In this document: positions 34,536 to 44,700 of the stretch, in pieces
Position numbering within the stretch: position 1 is the first letter of the stretch
How the letters are laid out: every line of letters begins with the position of its first letter
Assembly (NCBI RefSeq): GCF_019131995.1
Contig: NZ_JAHONA010000010.1
Location: forward strand, 1 to 64,000
Direction: 5' to 3'
DNA from: Collinsella aerofaciens
Lineage (GTDB): Bacteria > Actinomycetota > Coriobacteriia > Coriobacteriales > Coriobacteriaceae
Length of the DNA: 64,000 nt
Notes under the pieces: model-generated
What the model was told of the DNA's origin: nothing
The model's input: only the letters and a program-made list of their open reading frames with translations
Database searches by the model: none
Made by a program: the position numbers and the translations under genes

Positions 34536-35773
34536 TTATTTCGCGGCCGCTTCGCTTAGGCCGCTGCTTTGAGTTGCCGGTTCTCCGCTATTGCGAGGGC
34601 TTGCCTCCGCTTGAATCGTCCCTCGGGTTGGCCTGCATTGAGCACCCCCCCCCTCCCGCGCGAGATTTTCGAACAGGCTGTGGTACAGCGCGTCCATGGC
34701 CAAAACGCTGCGGTGCGCGTCCAGCCGCTTCATGCCGCCGCGCCAGCTCTGGTAGCTCCGCTCAACCTGCTCGGGGGTCATGACGCCATCGGCGACCATG
34801 CGGGCCATCTTCTTCAGCTTGCGGCGCTCGCGCGTGATGGAGTCGCGGCACGGCTTCACGACTATGCGGCCCGTCTCCGTGTAGAAGATGCGCTTCTTCA
34901 GCCACGTGAAGCCGCGCGACAGCTTCACCACGCGGGTCTTGCGCGGGTTCAGCTCTATGCCCAGCTCGGCGCACTTGCGCCCTATCAGCAGCAGGCACAC
35001 CTGCAGGTACTCCTTGCTCTCGTGGATCAGGTAGAAGTCGTCCATATAGCGCCCGTAGGCCTCAGGGCGCAGCATCTCGGTCACGTAGTGGTCGATGCGG
35101 TTGGGGTGGGCCACCGCGCATATCTGGTTCGGCTCGCTGCCCAGACCCAGGCCCACCTCGCCCTGTGCGTCTATCAGGCGGTGCTCGAGGGCGACCACGC
35201 GCGGATCGAGCAGTGCGTCGGCCACCTGCCGCTTGACGGGTTCGTGGGCTATGCGGGCGAAGTAATCTGAGAAGTCGCCCAAAAGGATGTATCCCTCGCG
35301 CCTGTGCCGCCGCCAGTGGTCGGCCAGGTGGCGCTTGAGCAGCTTCAGGGCGTAGTCGGTGCGCGCCCCTTGATGTTGGCGGAGTTGGCCGTTATGAGTG
35401 TCGGGACTATCGCGGGTACGAGGGCGTTCTGAGAAAGCGACTTCTGAATCACTCGCTCTGGGAAGTGCACGGCGCTGATGTGGCGCAGCTTGCCGCGCTC
35501 CCACAGGTCGAAGCGGATGAAGCCCCGGCATATGTCGCGGCCCTCCAGAAGGTCGTTCCTCGATTTGACCGCGTTTCGCAGATAGTCCTTCATATAACGC
35601 TGCGTGGAGGACTTCCACATCACGCCGCCCGCCGCCTGCTTGGAGGCCTTGCAAAGGCTGTTGAGGTCGGCCACGGCCTCAAGGGTGCACGGCTTCACGC
35701 GCTCGGCCTTGGCCTTGGCGCACCTCTCCTCGCGGCGCTTGCGGCGCGCGGCCCTTCTTTCCTCGGAGTTCAT
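34536..35773 (-). pseudogene. Phage reverse transcriptase, frame-disrupted (DGR-like)
   Basis: About 410 codons over two frames. N-terminal part (35345-35773, ATG MNSEERRAARRKRREER) runs to FPERVIQKSLSQNALVP and ANSANIKG, then hits a stop. The remaining domain continues in another frame from about 35365: TDYALKLLKRHLADHW, GYILLGDFSDYF, GSEPNQI (position of the DGR-type GxxxSQ motif 4), and catalytic GRYMDDFYLI. Restoring one base near 35360-35369 (CGCGCACC to CGCGGCACC) rejoins them as NIKGRGTDYAL. A second frame choice occurs at a nine-C tract (34645-34653) near the C-terminus. Mutation, assembly error or controlled expression remain possible. Confidence 0.8.
34645..34653 (-). repeat. Homopolymer tract (nine G on coding strand) in RT 3' end
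   Basis: The present length gives the tail GGGAQCRPTRG ending at 34536. A one-base change would instead give VLNAGQPEGRFKRRQALAIA ending at 34556, a more protein-like basic tail. Candidate slipped-strand switch. Confidence 0.5.
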
Positions 35774-35782
35774 CGAAGGCAC

Positions 35783-35965
35783 CCCGCACGGCTCTCAGTG
35801 TGGCTCTGGCAGCCGCTTGAGGTATGGCCATGAAACGCGGCGAAGCCACGGAGCGCCGCGCCATGCAAGCAGCGTCCGGCCACCCTCGCGGGGTGCGTAT
35901 TTACGGGCGCATGCCCGACGGTCGCGCCTTCCTTCCTCTTCGCGCGCTGCTTTCGGCCCTGGGGC
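35783..35965. other. Spacer between variable gene and RT; no template repeat seen
   Basis: 183 bp where a DGR template repeat would be expected. I find no near-copy of the variable region and no adenine-rich (T-rich on the plus strand) version of it. A small GGCCC-AG-GGGCC-type hairpin follows the variable gene stop. Confidence 0.5.
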
Positions 35966-36883
35966 CTACTCGGTCTGGCAATAAGGGAATCCGGGGCGGG
36001 GGCGAACCCAGACGTTCGTCGCGGAGTTGCAGTTGGCATTGCCGTCGTTGCTGACGTAGCACACGTCGGACGACGAGCCACCCATGACGGAACGCAGCCA
36101 CCAGCCGTACCGATTTCCGTTGACTCGGTGGGCGGTGTCGCGGAACAGGTCCCACTGGCAGTCGAAGCCGACGCTGTAGCCCTTCGTCCCCCACACGGGG
36201 CAGCCGTACACCTCCATCTCCGACAGCGAGAACACCTTGCCGATATCCTGCCAGCTCCACGAGTTGGAGTCGTTGAGCGCGCCGCTTGCGCTGTAACGCT
36301 CCTCCAGCAGGACGCGCTGGGTCAGCAGGTACTTGGTCAGCCCCTCGGGCAGGCAGGCCTCGAAGGCCGTCTCCCACGCCTTGAGGTTGCTGTTGGGGTA
36401 GGGGCATTTCTGGTCGGCGGTGCCCTGGTTCGTGTTGGTGGTGTTCCACATTAGGAAGCTGTCGTTTGCCACGCCTGTCACGGATTTTGCCACGGCCACG
36501 GGGGCGGACGCCACGAACGCGATATGGTGGCCCTTGCTGTTGTCGCCGCAGTAGAGGTACGGGTCGATGTGGGCAAGCAGGAACCGCGCAGATTGCTGGG
36601 TGGTGACGGCGGACGCGCTCACGAGAGGCACGTCGATGTAGTCCCCGACGCGAAGGCCCGCGAAGTTGCCGGCCGCCGCTCGCTTGTGCAGCGCGTCGTA
36701 CACGCTGCCGCTGCCGATCTCTCCCGCCAGGATGGTGGCGATGTTCTGCCCGCCGTACTTGCCGATTTGGCCCTGGCGGTTGTACTCGGCGTTGTTGAGC
36801 GCCGTCTGCGCGTTGCTGCGCGCGGTATCGTCGATGACGTTGAGCGACTGGCCGCCGACGACCAGTGTCTTTGCATTTGCCAT
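35966..36883 (-). CDS. DGR-type variable tail protein (C-type-lectin-like C-terminus)
   Basis: 305 aa, ATG with GGAGG 4 bp upstream. The C-terminal third (NGNRYGWWLRSV, then VSNDGNANCNSATNVWVRP, then GFPYC) is the CLec/DUF6273-like fold used as receptor-binding variable domain in diversity-generating retroelements. Most likely variable codons lie between RSV and VRPRPG, roughly 35990-36080. Asn-rich residues there fit AAY-derived codons. The N-terminal part (GQIGKYGGQNIATIL) is a tail-attachment region seen in phage proteins. Probably binds a host surface glycan or protein. Confidence 0.75.
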   Translation of the reverse strand: MANAKTLVVGGQSLNVIDDTARSNAQTALNNAEYNRQGQIGKYGGQNIATILAGEIGSGSVYDALHKRAAAGNFAGLRVGDYIDVPLVSASAVTTQQSARFLLAHIDPYLYCGDNSKGHHIAFVASAPVAVAKSVTGVANDSFLMWNTTNTNQGTADQKCPYPNSNLKAWETAFEACLPEGLTKYLLTQRVLLEERYSASGALNDSNSWSWQDIGKVFSLSEMEVYGCPVWGTKGYSVGFDCQWDLFRDTAHRVNGNRYGWWLRSVMGGSSSDVCYVSNDGNANCNSATNVWVRPRPGFPYCQTE

Positions 36884-36892
36884 TTATCCTCC

Positions 36893-37531
36893 TTAGGCAA
36901 GGGTTACCGTGCTGCCCGAGACCGAGCACGTGCCGCCGAACGACACCGTGTCGCCGGACACCGACGCCTTGGATGCCGGGCAGTAGACGGTCCCGTCCAC
37001 GTAGATGAACTTCCCCGTCGCGTCGGCGAGCATCGTCGCGAGCTGGCCGTTCTGACGGCGCAGCTCCGCGATATCGGATTCGCCGCCGGCGCCCTGCGCC
37101 ACCGAGTTCGCGATCTGCAGCGCCTGGTTCGCGGCGGCCTCGGCATGAGACGCCGCGCCGTTGGCCGCGGCGGCCGCATTGCTCGCCAGCGCAGTCGAGG
37201 CGCTTGCGGTATCGTTCGCGGCATTCGCCTTCTGAACGGCGGCGTTGGCGTTCTCGGTGGCAGTCGAGCACTTCGCGGCGGCCGTTCTGGCAGCTCCGGC
37301 GGCGACGTTGGCGTCATATGCCTGGGTCTTTGCGGTGCCTGCGGCGCTGCTCGCCAGCGACGCGGCGCTCTCGGCCCTCTTTCGCGCCGCCTCGACTTCG
37401 TCGTAGTTTGCCGGGCGGAACAGGTAGGTGGTGATGCTACCGTCGCTCTCCGTCACGTCGAGGCCGTCGATATAGTCGTCCTCCCCGATCTTCACCTCGT
37501 AGACGGCGGACCCGTCGCTGTTGTTGGCCAT
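36893..37531 (-). CDS. Ala-rich coiled-coil tail fibre/spacer protein
   Basis: 212 aa. Central residues ~50-140 are Ala-rich with heptad-like spacing (AAGAARTAAAKCSTATENAN, AAAANGAASHAEAAANQAL), the usual trimeric shaft. A short globular C-terminus (VYCPASKASVSGDTVSFGG) ends it. Lies 9 bp upstream of the variable protein gene, so probably forms the shaft to which the variable tip attaches. Confidence 0.65.
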   Translation of the reverse strand: MANNSDGSAVYEVKIGEDDYIDGLDVTESDGSITTYLFRPANYDEVEAARKRAESAASLASSAAGTAKTQAYDANVAAGAARTAAAKCSTATENANAAVQKANAANDTASASTALASNAAAAANGAASHAEAAANQALQIANSVAQGAGGESDIAELRRQNGQLATMLADATGKFIYVDGTVYCPASKASVSGDTVSFGGTCSVSGSTVTLA

Positions 37532-37568
37532 GCGGATTCCCTTCCGCGGGCCTGCGCCCGCACGATAA

Positions 37569-37814
37569 TCAAGCGATGATCCCGATCGCCGTCCAGAGCG
37601 GAGGCGACCCGATGAGGATGGCGCGCTGACCGGGCGCCGCGCCCCGGCAGGACGTCGTCATGCAGATGCCGGCGACAACCGAGCCCCCGATGCGCACGTC
37701 GACGGTCCTGGAGTCCGCCGCGACGACGGTGCCGTAGGCGATCGAGACGCCGGGCGCCGATGGGCCGGCGACGATATCGGCGAGGTCCGCGGCCAGGGAC
37801 GGCATGACGCTCAC
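37569..37814 (-). CDS. Small tail-tip/baseplate protein
   Basis: 81 aa, overlapping the preceding tail gene by 4 bp (ATGA-type). Beta-rich with DSRTVDVRIGGSVVAGI, an OB-like hub pattern seen in small baseplate proteins. No firm family. Confidence 0.5.
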   Translation of the reverse strand: MSVMPSLAADLADIVAGPSAPGVSIAYGTVVAADSRTVDVRIGGSVVAGICMTTSCRGAAPGQRAILIGSPPLWTAIGIIA

Positions 37815-39385
37815 GAGGCATCACCCCTCATGTACATGCGGAGCTCGATCCTCATGGGGCATCCCATCGAGAGCTCGAGGTCCATCTTCCGGATGCAGGC
37901 GCGGGCGAGCTCGATCCCGACAGACGGCAGCCTGATGGCGCACGCCGAGTAGACGTCCGCCGACGGGTTGAAGATCGCCGTGATGGTCGGGCGGCGGATG
38001 ACCGAGCACTCGGTGGCGAGCAGGCTCGCCGCTTTCTCGTTCGCAGCCTCGACCGCGAACTGCGTTGCCACAACGCCCTCCTCGACCTTGACCTGCGCTA
38101 CGTCGATGTACGATCCGGTCGGCGCGCTAGCGGCAAGGTAGATGTAGCCCGCGCTGTATTCCTCGGACTTGGCCGGGGTGGCCGTGAGCGACAGCCTCGT
38201 CCAGCCCGGCCCGATGGCGACCGTCGCGGTCTCTCCCCCGTCGTCCTCGCGCCAGATTGGCTGGACCCTCACCTGCACCCTCTGCGACGCGTAGAGGTAG
38301 ACGGACTCGGTGTACGGCTGGCCCTTCTTGAGGGATATCTTGTCCTGGGCGATGCCGATCTCACCGGAGCCCGACCCCTTCGTGATGCGGATCGCCTGGC
38401 TGATGCCGCCGATCGGGCACCCGGAGACGCCGACGGTCTCGATGGTCCCCCCGCCGCCGCTGGACCTGAAGGTCGCGCTGTCGTGGGTGCCGTCTCCGGC
38501 GAGCGGGTAGGAGCCGCCGGCGATGACGCTCTCCCCTGACGGGAGGTCGCTGTACTGGTACCGCTTCACGATGCGCCGGCCCGTGGAGACGGTCGACCAC
38601 TCGCTCTGCGGGCTGTCGTCCGAGGCCGTTCCCCTGACGCTCTCGCCCTGGGTAGCGAAGTCGACGTGCACCACGTTCACCGCGTCGAAGTCGTCCTGCT
38701 CGTCGGTGAGGTCGGGAAGCACCCGGCAGTCCTCGCCCTCTGAGAAGGTGCGGTCGATCGGCCTCGCCGCCGGCTCCAGGTAACGCCTGAACAGCACGCG
38801 CCCGTAGGCGTCGGTCGACGCGCTCCTGAATCCTGCGGCCGAGAGCAGCCTGTTGACCGCGCCCAGCTTGTTGTCCTGCGTGTCCGCCGTGGCGGCGATC
38901 CCGAAGACCCATGCCGTCGACAGTGTGTAGTCGCTCGGCTCCGCGACCACCTCGAGCCCGCACCCCTCCGCGATCGCCTTGGCCGCGGAGACCGCGTTTG
39001 CGCCCGCCGGCACGGTGTACGGCTCGTCGAAGTCGTCCTTCGCGAGGTCGTGGAGTCTGCCGTAGAGCGTCGCGGTGCCGGTCGCCACCTCGCCGCTCAC
39101 CGTGCGGGACGGCGTCGAGCACTCGAAGGTCCCCAGGCACACGGTGCGCGACGCGCCCGAGATCGGGTCCTCCGCGTCGAGGTAGATACGCACGAAGTCG
39201 TTGCCCATGTCGAGCCTGCCGACGTAGTCCAGTGATGCGGACTCATAGGTGTCCGTGTCCTGGTTGCGGCTGATGCTCCCGCCGGTGAAGCACTCGATGG
39301 CGCCGGTCTCCAGGCCGGTCGGCCGCGAAACGCGGGCGTACCGGTAGGAGGTCCTGAACGACGCGAGCCAGATATCATCCGACAC
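37811..39385 (-). CDS. Tail-tip protein with carbohydrate-binding-like module
   Basis: 524 aa. N-terminal half (YESASLDYVGRLDMGNDFVR, CLGTFECSTPSRTV, LYGRLHDLAKDDFDEPYTVP) matches phage tail/baseplate hub proteins of the DUF5048-like kind. The middle (TIETVGVSGCPIGG, YTESVYLYASQRVQVRVQP) resembles a carbohydrate-binding jelly-roll. Precedes the small baseplate and fibre genes. Likely contributes to adsorption. Confidence 0.65.
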   Translation of the reverse strand: MSDDIWLASFRTSYRYARVSRPTGLETGAIECFTGGSISRNQDTDTYESASLDYVGRLDMGNDFVRIYLDAEDPISGASRTVCLGTFECSTPSRTVSGEVATGTATLYGRLHDLAKDDFDEPYTVPAGANAVSAAKAIAEGCGLEVVAEPSDYTLSTAWVFGIAATADTQDNKLGAVNRLLSAAGFRSASTDAYGRVLFRRYLEPAARPIDRTFSEGEDCRVLPDLTDEQDDFDAVNVVHVDFATQGESVRGTASDDSPQSEWSTVSTGRRIVKRYQYSDLPSGESVIAGGSYPLAGDGTHDSATFRSSGGGGTIETVGVSGCPIGGISQAIRITKGSGSGEIGIAQDKISLKKGQPYTESVYLYASQRVQVRVQPIWREDDGGETATVAIGPGWTRLSLTATPAKSEEYSAGYIYLAASAPTGSYIDVAQVKVEEGVVATQFAVEAANEKAASLLATECSVIRRPTITAIFNPSADVYSACAIRLPSVGIELARACIRKMDLELSMGCPMRIELRMYMRGDAS

Positions 39386-41702
39386 CGTTGGGCTCCCTCC
39401 ATCGCTCCCTCTTCGTCGATACGGACACCCTGTAGTCCTCAGGCGCGCACCTGGTGAGCGTTCCCGTGACGGCGGCGAAGCCGCGGTCGCCCAGATGGGG
39501 TCGCACCCAGGCGCTTCCGTAGCGGCCGAACAGGCCGCGGACGCGCAGGTAATCGTCCTCCTCGATCGTGAACTCCATCGACTCCTTCATCGAGAGGTTG
39601 CCGCTCTCGAACCCCATGGGCAGGCCGCCGCCGACGAAGTGGAACTGGTCGCGCTCGCGCTCGGGGCTCGCCGAGTACTGCGGCGGGCCACCCATGTTCC
39701 TGTCGCCCACGACGACCTCGGAGGCGTCCGGCCCGAAGTTGAGGGCGAACCCGTCGCACGGGCACACGGTCCCCACCTCGGTCGTCGAGGTGGTTCCGGA
39801 GGCCGCGTAGCCGCGCGCGACGTAGGAGAACCCGACGTTGAGCGGCGGCAGGCGGTCGATGACGCTCTGCCCGGACTTGAGGCCGCTGGCGAGCAGGAGC
39901 CTCGAGCCGTCCGCGAGCACGCGCTCGATATCGAACGAGGTACACGGCGGCAGGCTGTGGACGGTGGCGCGCGTCCCCTTTATCGACATGCCGCCCCTGA
40001 TGCGGATGTTGCCCTCGGGCGTCATGGCCATGGGGCCGCGCAGCTTGTGGTCCCTGACGGAGAACTCCGAGATGCCGTCTCGCACCGTGACGACGGCTGC
40101 GAGCGCGTCGCTGTAGGAGACGTTGACGATGGGCGTGGCGGGCACGAGCCAGTCGGTCGAGAACGAGCGGGTGACGGTCGTGGACAGGCTCGAGCCGCCG
40201 CGGACGGTGAGCTCGAGGACGTACGCGGACCTGTTCTCCAGGCCGGAGGCGATCTCGTGCGACCGCGCGCCCGCGGCGACCGATGTGTCGATGACCGCGG
40301 AGCCGCCGCGCAGCAGCCTCAGGCGCTGGTAGGTGATGCCGGTCTCGTCGACAGCGGCCCAGGCGGCGCGCAGCGGGAGCTCGACGACGGCCTCGCCGTC
40401 CTCCGCGGGGGTCGTGAAGAACGCCTGCGGCGGGTCGGCGACCCTGAACACCGCGTACTCCGACCACGCTCCCCATGAGGGGTCGGCGCCCTTTGTGCGG
40501 ACGCGTAGCCGGTAGGTGCCCTTCGCGGACAGGCTCAGGGATGTCGTCGACGTGGGCCCGGTGATGTGGTGCGGGACGGTCTTGCCATCGGGCCCGACCA
40601 GCTCAATCTGCGCCGCCGTCTGGGCTGTCCCGTCGGGGTGGTTCCGCGTCCAGCCGATGGTCGCCGTCGACCCAGTCGGGTAGGCGGGGTCGACCCCGGA
40701 GACGGCGGGCGCGTACGGCGGGCAGATCGTCGCCACTGCGTTGGATGCCGTCCACGCGGAGAAGACGGTGTCCCCCGCGCCCGCCACGGGCTCCTCGCGG
40801 TAGGTGCGGACCTCGTAGACGACCTTCTCTCCCGCCACGGCAGACGGGTCGGTCATGGTCCAGACGCCCGGCTCCTGCCTGTCGGCGGTAAGGGCGCGGG
40901 GCTTGTAGGTCCTGCCGCCGTCGGAGGTCGCGCGGACATCGAAGCCGCTAATCCAGGACGGGATATCGGGACCCCTGACGACCAGCGAGACCTCGCCGTC
41001 GCCGGAGCGCGATAGCGAGACCGATGCCGGTGGGGAGGGCGTCTTGTAGACGCGGACGGAGCTCGTTCTCTCCGACGTGCCGCCTCGCCAGCGCGCCCTC
41101 ACGTCGTAGTCGTAGTAGTTGTTTGCCGATGTCGACGTGTCGCGCCAGTTGGAGATCGTGACGCTGTTGTAGGGGTTCTCGGTGTCGCCGCCGTTGGTAT
41201 GGCGGTAGACGTTGATGCCGTCGTAGTACTTCCTGGCGTCGTCGTCCGGGTGGTTGACCCACTCGAGCTCGGTTGTCCCGTCGGTCGAGCGCGTGACCCT
41301 GAGGTCGGTCGTGGCCGCGGGCTCGTATGCCGGGACCTTACCGATCCTGGCGCCCTCGCCGCAAGAGGTCGTCGCACCGACACCGCCGTAGCCGCCGACC
41401 GACACGGACTCGGTGTACGCCTCGACCCAGACGTCGTAGTCGTTGTCCTTGCGCTCCGCGTCGGTGTACCCGCTGACGGTGACGGCGCGCTTCCAGGAGG
41501 AGGTCGTGTAGCCGTCGCCCGACGCGCGCCAGACGCCGCCGACCTTGACGTGCAGGCGCACGCCGTAGTAGTACCAGTCTCCGAAGTCGACGGTGGCGGT
41601 CCAGTAGATGCGGGCCGTGGTGTCGTTCACGTTCGACACGGACGTGGAGAGGTTGACGGTGTAGTACGTCACGCCTCCCCTGGTCGTCTGCGCTGATGCC
41701 AC
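39375..41702 (-). CDS. Tail protein with fibronectin type III-like repeats
   Basis: 775 aa. At least four Fn3-like beta modules (for example PAATTDLRVTRSTDGTTELE, PPASVSLSRSGDGEVSLVV, PYAPAVSGVDPAYPTGSTAT), then a C-terminal tail domain (MEFTIEEDDYLRVRGLFGRY). Corresponds to the distal tail/tail tip component. Starts 3 bp after the tape measure stop. Confidence 0.7.
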   Translation of the reverse strand: MASAQTTRGGVTYYTVNLSTSVSNVNDTTARIYWTATVDFGDWYYYGVRLHVKVGGVWRASGDGYTTSSWKRAVTVSGYTDAERKDNDYDVWVEAYTESVSVGGYGGVGATTSCGEGARIGKVPAYEPAATTDLRVTRSTDGTTELEWVNHPDDDARKYYDGINVYRHTNGGDTENPYNSVTISNWRDTSTSANNYYDYDVRARWRGGTSERTSSVRVYKTPSPPASVSLSRSGDGEVSLVVRGPDIPSWISGFDVRATSDGGRTYKPRALTADRQEPGVWTMTDPSAVAGEKVVYEVRTYREEPVAGAGDTVFSAWTASNAVATICPPYAPAVSGVDPAYPTGSTATIGWTRNHPDGTAQTAAQIELVGPDGKTVPHHITGPTSTTSLSLSAKGTYRLRVRTKGADPSWGAWSEYAVFRVADPPQAFFTTPAEDGEAVVELPLRAAWAAVDETGITYQRLRLLRGGSAVIDTSVAAGARSHEIASGLENRSAYVLELTVRGGSSLSTTVTRSFSTDWLVPATPIVNVSYSDALAAVVTVRDGISEFSVRDHKLRGPMAMTPEGNIRIRGGMSIKGTRATVHSLPPCTSFDIERVLADGSRLLLASGLKSGQSVIDRLPPLNVGFSYVARGYAASGTTSTTEVGTVCPCDGFALNFGPDASEVVVGDRNMGGPPQYSASPERERDQFHFVGGGLPMGFESGNLSMKESMEFTIEEDDYLRVRGLFGRYGSAWVRPHLGDRGFAAVTGTLTRCAPEDYRVSVSTKRERWREPNGVG

Positions 41703-41705
41703 CTG

Positions 41706-44700
41706 CTACCCCCTTCCGGTCCTGACGGTCCTCTTGAGTTCGGAGACCAGCGCCCTGAGCGCCTCCGCGACGCGCTCGTCGACCTCGAGGGCCGACCCGT
41801 CGAGGTAGATGTTGTAGACGTCGCCGCGCTGGCCCCCGAGCTTTGCCATCTGCTCGGCGATGGTCGCCGCGAACGGCTCCGAGTACTTTCGGTTGGTGAG
41901 CGGCACGATTGCCTCGGCGCCGTCCTCGCCCACCCAGTCGAGCGGGTAGCCGGTCACCGGCGCGTCGACGATGGCTCCGTGCGCGTGCATGCGGATGCCG
42001 CCATCGGCGTGCCGTATGCCGCCTGCGGCCTTCTCGTTGCGCGTCCTGTTGACGGTCACGTAGGTCGTGGTGATCGTCGCCGACCTTGAGTGGAACGGCT
42101 CGTTCATCACCGCCTGCATCGCGGACTGGCACTTCGGCAGCGTCCCGTAGCTCGCCTTGGCGGTCATCTCCTTGCTCTTGAGCTTGGTGCCGTTGAGCTT
42201 GTCCACCGAGGTCTGCGCCCTGTCGACTTCCTTCTTGTCGACCTTTGTCTTGGCGCTCTTGGACTGGAGAGCCGTGCCGTTCCAGGTCACGAGGTTGCCC
42301 TGGGCGTCGCGCAGGTCGCCGACGCTCACGTCGACGACGCCGTTCTTGTCCATCAGCTGCGAGCCGTTCCAGGTGTAAACGTTGCCCTGGGCGTCCATGA
42401 GCTGGGCCTGGTTGACGGTAACGTTGCCGTTCTTGTCGACGATGGGCTGCGCGTTGTAGTTCTGGACGGCCCACACCATCTGGTCGATGTTGCCGTTGAA
42501 GTTGCTTGCGAGCGCGGCGAGGTTGGCGGAGCCGATGCTGTTGAGCGTCTCGGTCGACACGCCGGCCGCGGCGCAGGCGTCCGAGAACGCGCCGAAGTCG
42601 ATGTTCTCCTTCGAGAACGCCTTCTTGAGCTTGCCGCCCATGTCCTCGAGCGCGGCCTGGATCTGGCTCGCCGCGCGGACCGTCGAGGCGGCGCCCTCGT
42701 CCATCGAGACGCCCCACCCGTCGAGGTCGTCGACGATGGAGCGGGCGGTGCCGTCGTAGTCCTGAGCCAGCTTGGCGAGCTGATCGTCGCTGAGGCTCGC
42801 CAGCTGCTCGGTGTCGACGCCGAGCTGCGTGAGAGAGCCGGAGACGGCGGACAGGGTCTCGCCGTTGGCCGAGAGCTGCGCCTGGAAGAGCGTCAGCTGC
42901 GCCTGGGCGAAGTGCTCGAAGGTGCTGCCGGCCTCCTGCGAGGTCAGGCTCGCGTCGCCGAGCTTGCCGTTGAGCACGTCGATGCTATCCGAGGCGGAGT
43001 CGAACTGCTTCTTCGCCTCGTTGTACTCCCTGCCGACCTTCTCGGTGCAGGCGAGCGCCTCGAGCTCGCCCTTGGTGAGCTCCGGGTAGCTCTTCGCCAG
43101 CTCCTTGAGGCGGTCCTGGTAGGGCTTCGTCTTGGAGGCGAGCGTGTCGGCCGCCTCGGACTGCGCCTGGTACGCCTCGGTGAGGTTCGCCGTGAGGGCG
43201 CTCACCTCGGCGTCCTTCTTCTTGGATGCGACGAGCTCGTCGATGGACTGCTTGAGGTTCTTGACGTTGCCGTCCGCGTCGACGTACTGCCCGTTCGCCA
43301 CGTCCTGCGCCGAGATGTTGAGCCCGAGCTGGTCGTTGAGCAGCTGCAGCGCCCACGTGAGCCGGCCCTGTGCGTCGGTGGACAGGTCGGTCTTGCCGGC
43401 GTAGTTGTCGATGATCTGCTGCGCGGTGTTGAGCTGCGCGATCTGCGACTCGGCGGCCCTCGTGTTCTCGTTCATGGCGTCGACGTGCTTGCCGATCGAC
43501 TCGGCGAGCTCGTCGACCGACATCGCCGAGAAGGAGGACTTCTTGCCTACATTCTCGACCCTGCCGGCGTAGGACTCGAGCGCCACGGTGTTCGAGGCCG
43601 CGTCGACCAGGCCGGTCGTGGCCTTGTTCAGCGCGTCCGTGCGGGCCTGCCACTCGACCTGCTTCTCGATGAGTATGCCGATGCCGGCGGCCGCGACGGT
43701 GCAGCCGATGGCAACCGGGTTGAAGCCGATGCCCACTGCCTCGAGCGACTCGGCGAAGGTTCCGGCGCCCCCGCGGGCGAGCTTGAAGGCCTCGGTGGCC
43801 TTGCCCACGCCGCTCGCGACGCCGGAGAGGACCGGTACCGCCTTCTGCCACGCCGCGATGCCCGCCGCCCCCGAGACGATCTCGGGCGCCAGGCTCTTGA
43901 ACCCGCCGTAGAGCTGCTTGACCATCGGCATCGACGCCGAGACACCTCCGTTGACGACCTTGAAGAAGCCGTTCGCGGCGCCCTTCGCGTCGTCGAGCAC
44001 CCCGGCGATGTTGTTCCTGCCGATCGCCTCGAGCGTCCCGGTGACGCCCTTGGTCACGGAGTTCGACATGTTCTGGATGCTCGTCTGGACGCCGCCGGCC
44101 GCGGTCTCGGCCTGGTCCTTGAAGGACGCGAAGCTCGCGCCGCCCTGCGTGTCGAGCTCGACCATCTTGTCCATGAGCTGGTCGAGGGTGATGGTCGGGT
44201 CCTTGCCCCCGCCGCCGAGCGCGGCGTACAGGTCGTTGGCGTTGGCCGTGGGGCCGAGCATGGCTTTGGCCAGCTGGTCCATCTGGCCCGGCATGGCCGT
44301 CGTCAGCGAGCGCCAGTCCTCCATCTCGGGCTTGCCCTTGGAGAGGATCTGGCGGAACTGCTCCATCGCCGCCGAGCACAGCTGGGTAGAGCTGCCCGAG
44401 GCGACGAGCATGTCGTTGAGCGCGAGGCCGACGTCGGTGGCCCTGTCGAGGTCACCGACCGTGGCGGTGATGCCCTGGACGACCGAGACCATGTCGTCGA
44501 GCCTGGTGGGCAGCGTCGACAGGCGGTCGGACATCTTGCCGATCGATGCGTTGGCGGAATCGGCGGAGTACCCGAGGGACTGCATGACCTTCGGGTAGTT
44601 GTTGAGCGTGTCGAAGCGGCTGATCGCCGACCCGACATGGGACGAGATGGAGTCCATGGCCTTCGACGTGAGCGTCGAGAAGGCGCCTATCATCGCGCCG

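Noticed and set aside
34536..35773. Group II intron or retron
   Set aside because: No intron maturase domain, no domain V/VI-like RNA fold seen, and no retron msr-msd palindrome beside it. A variable lectin-like protein gene next door favours a DGR origin.
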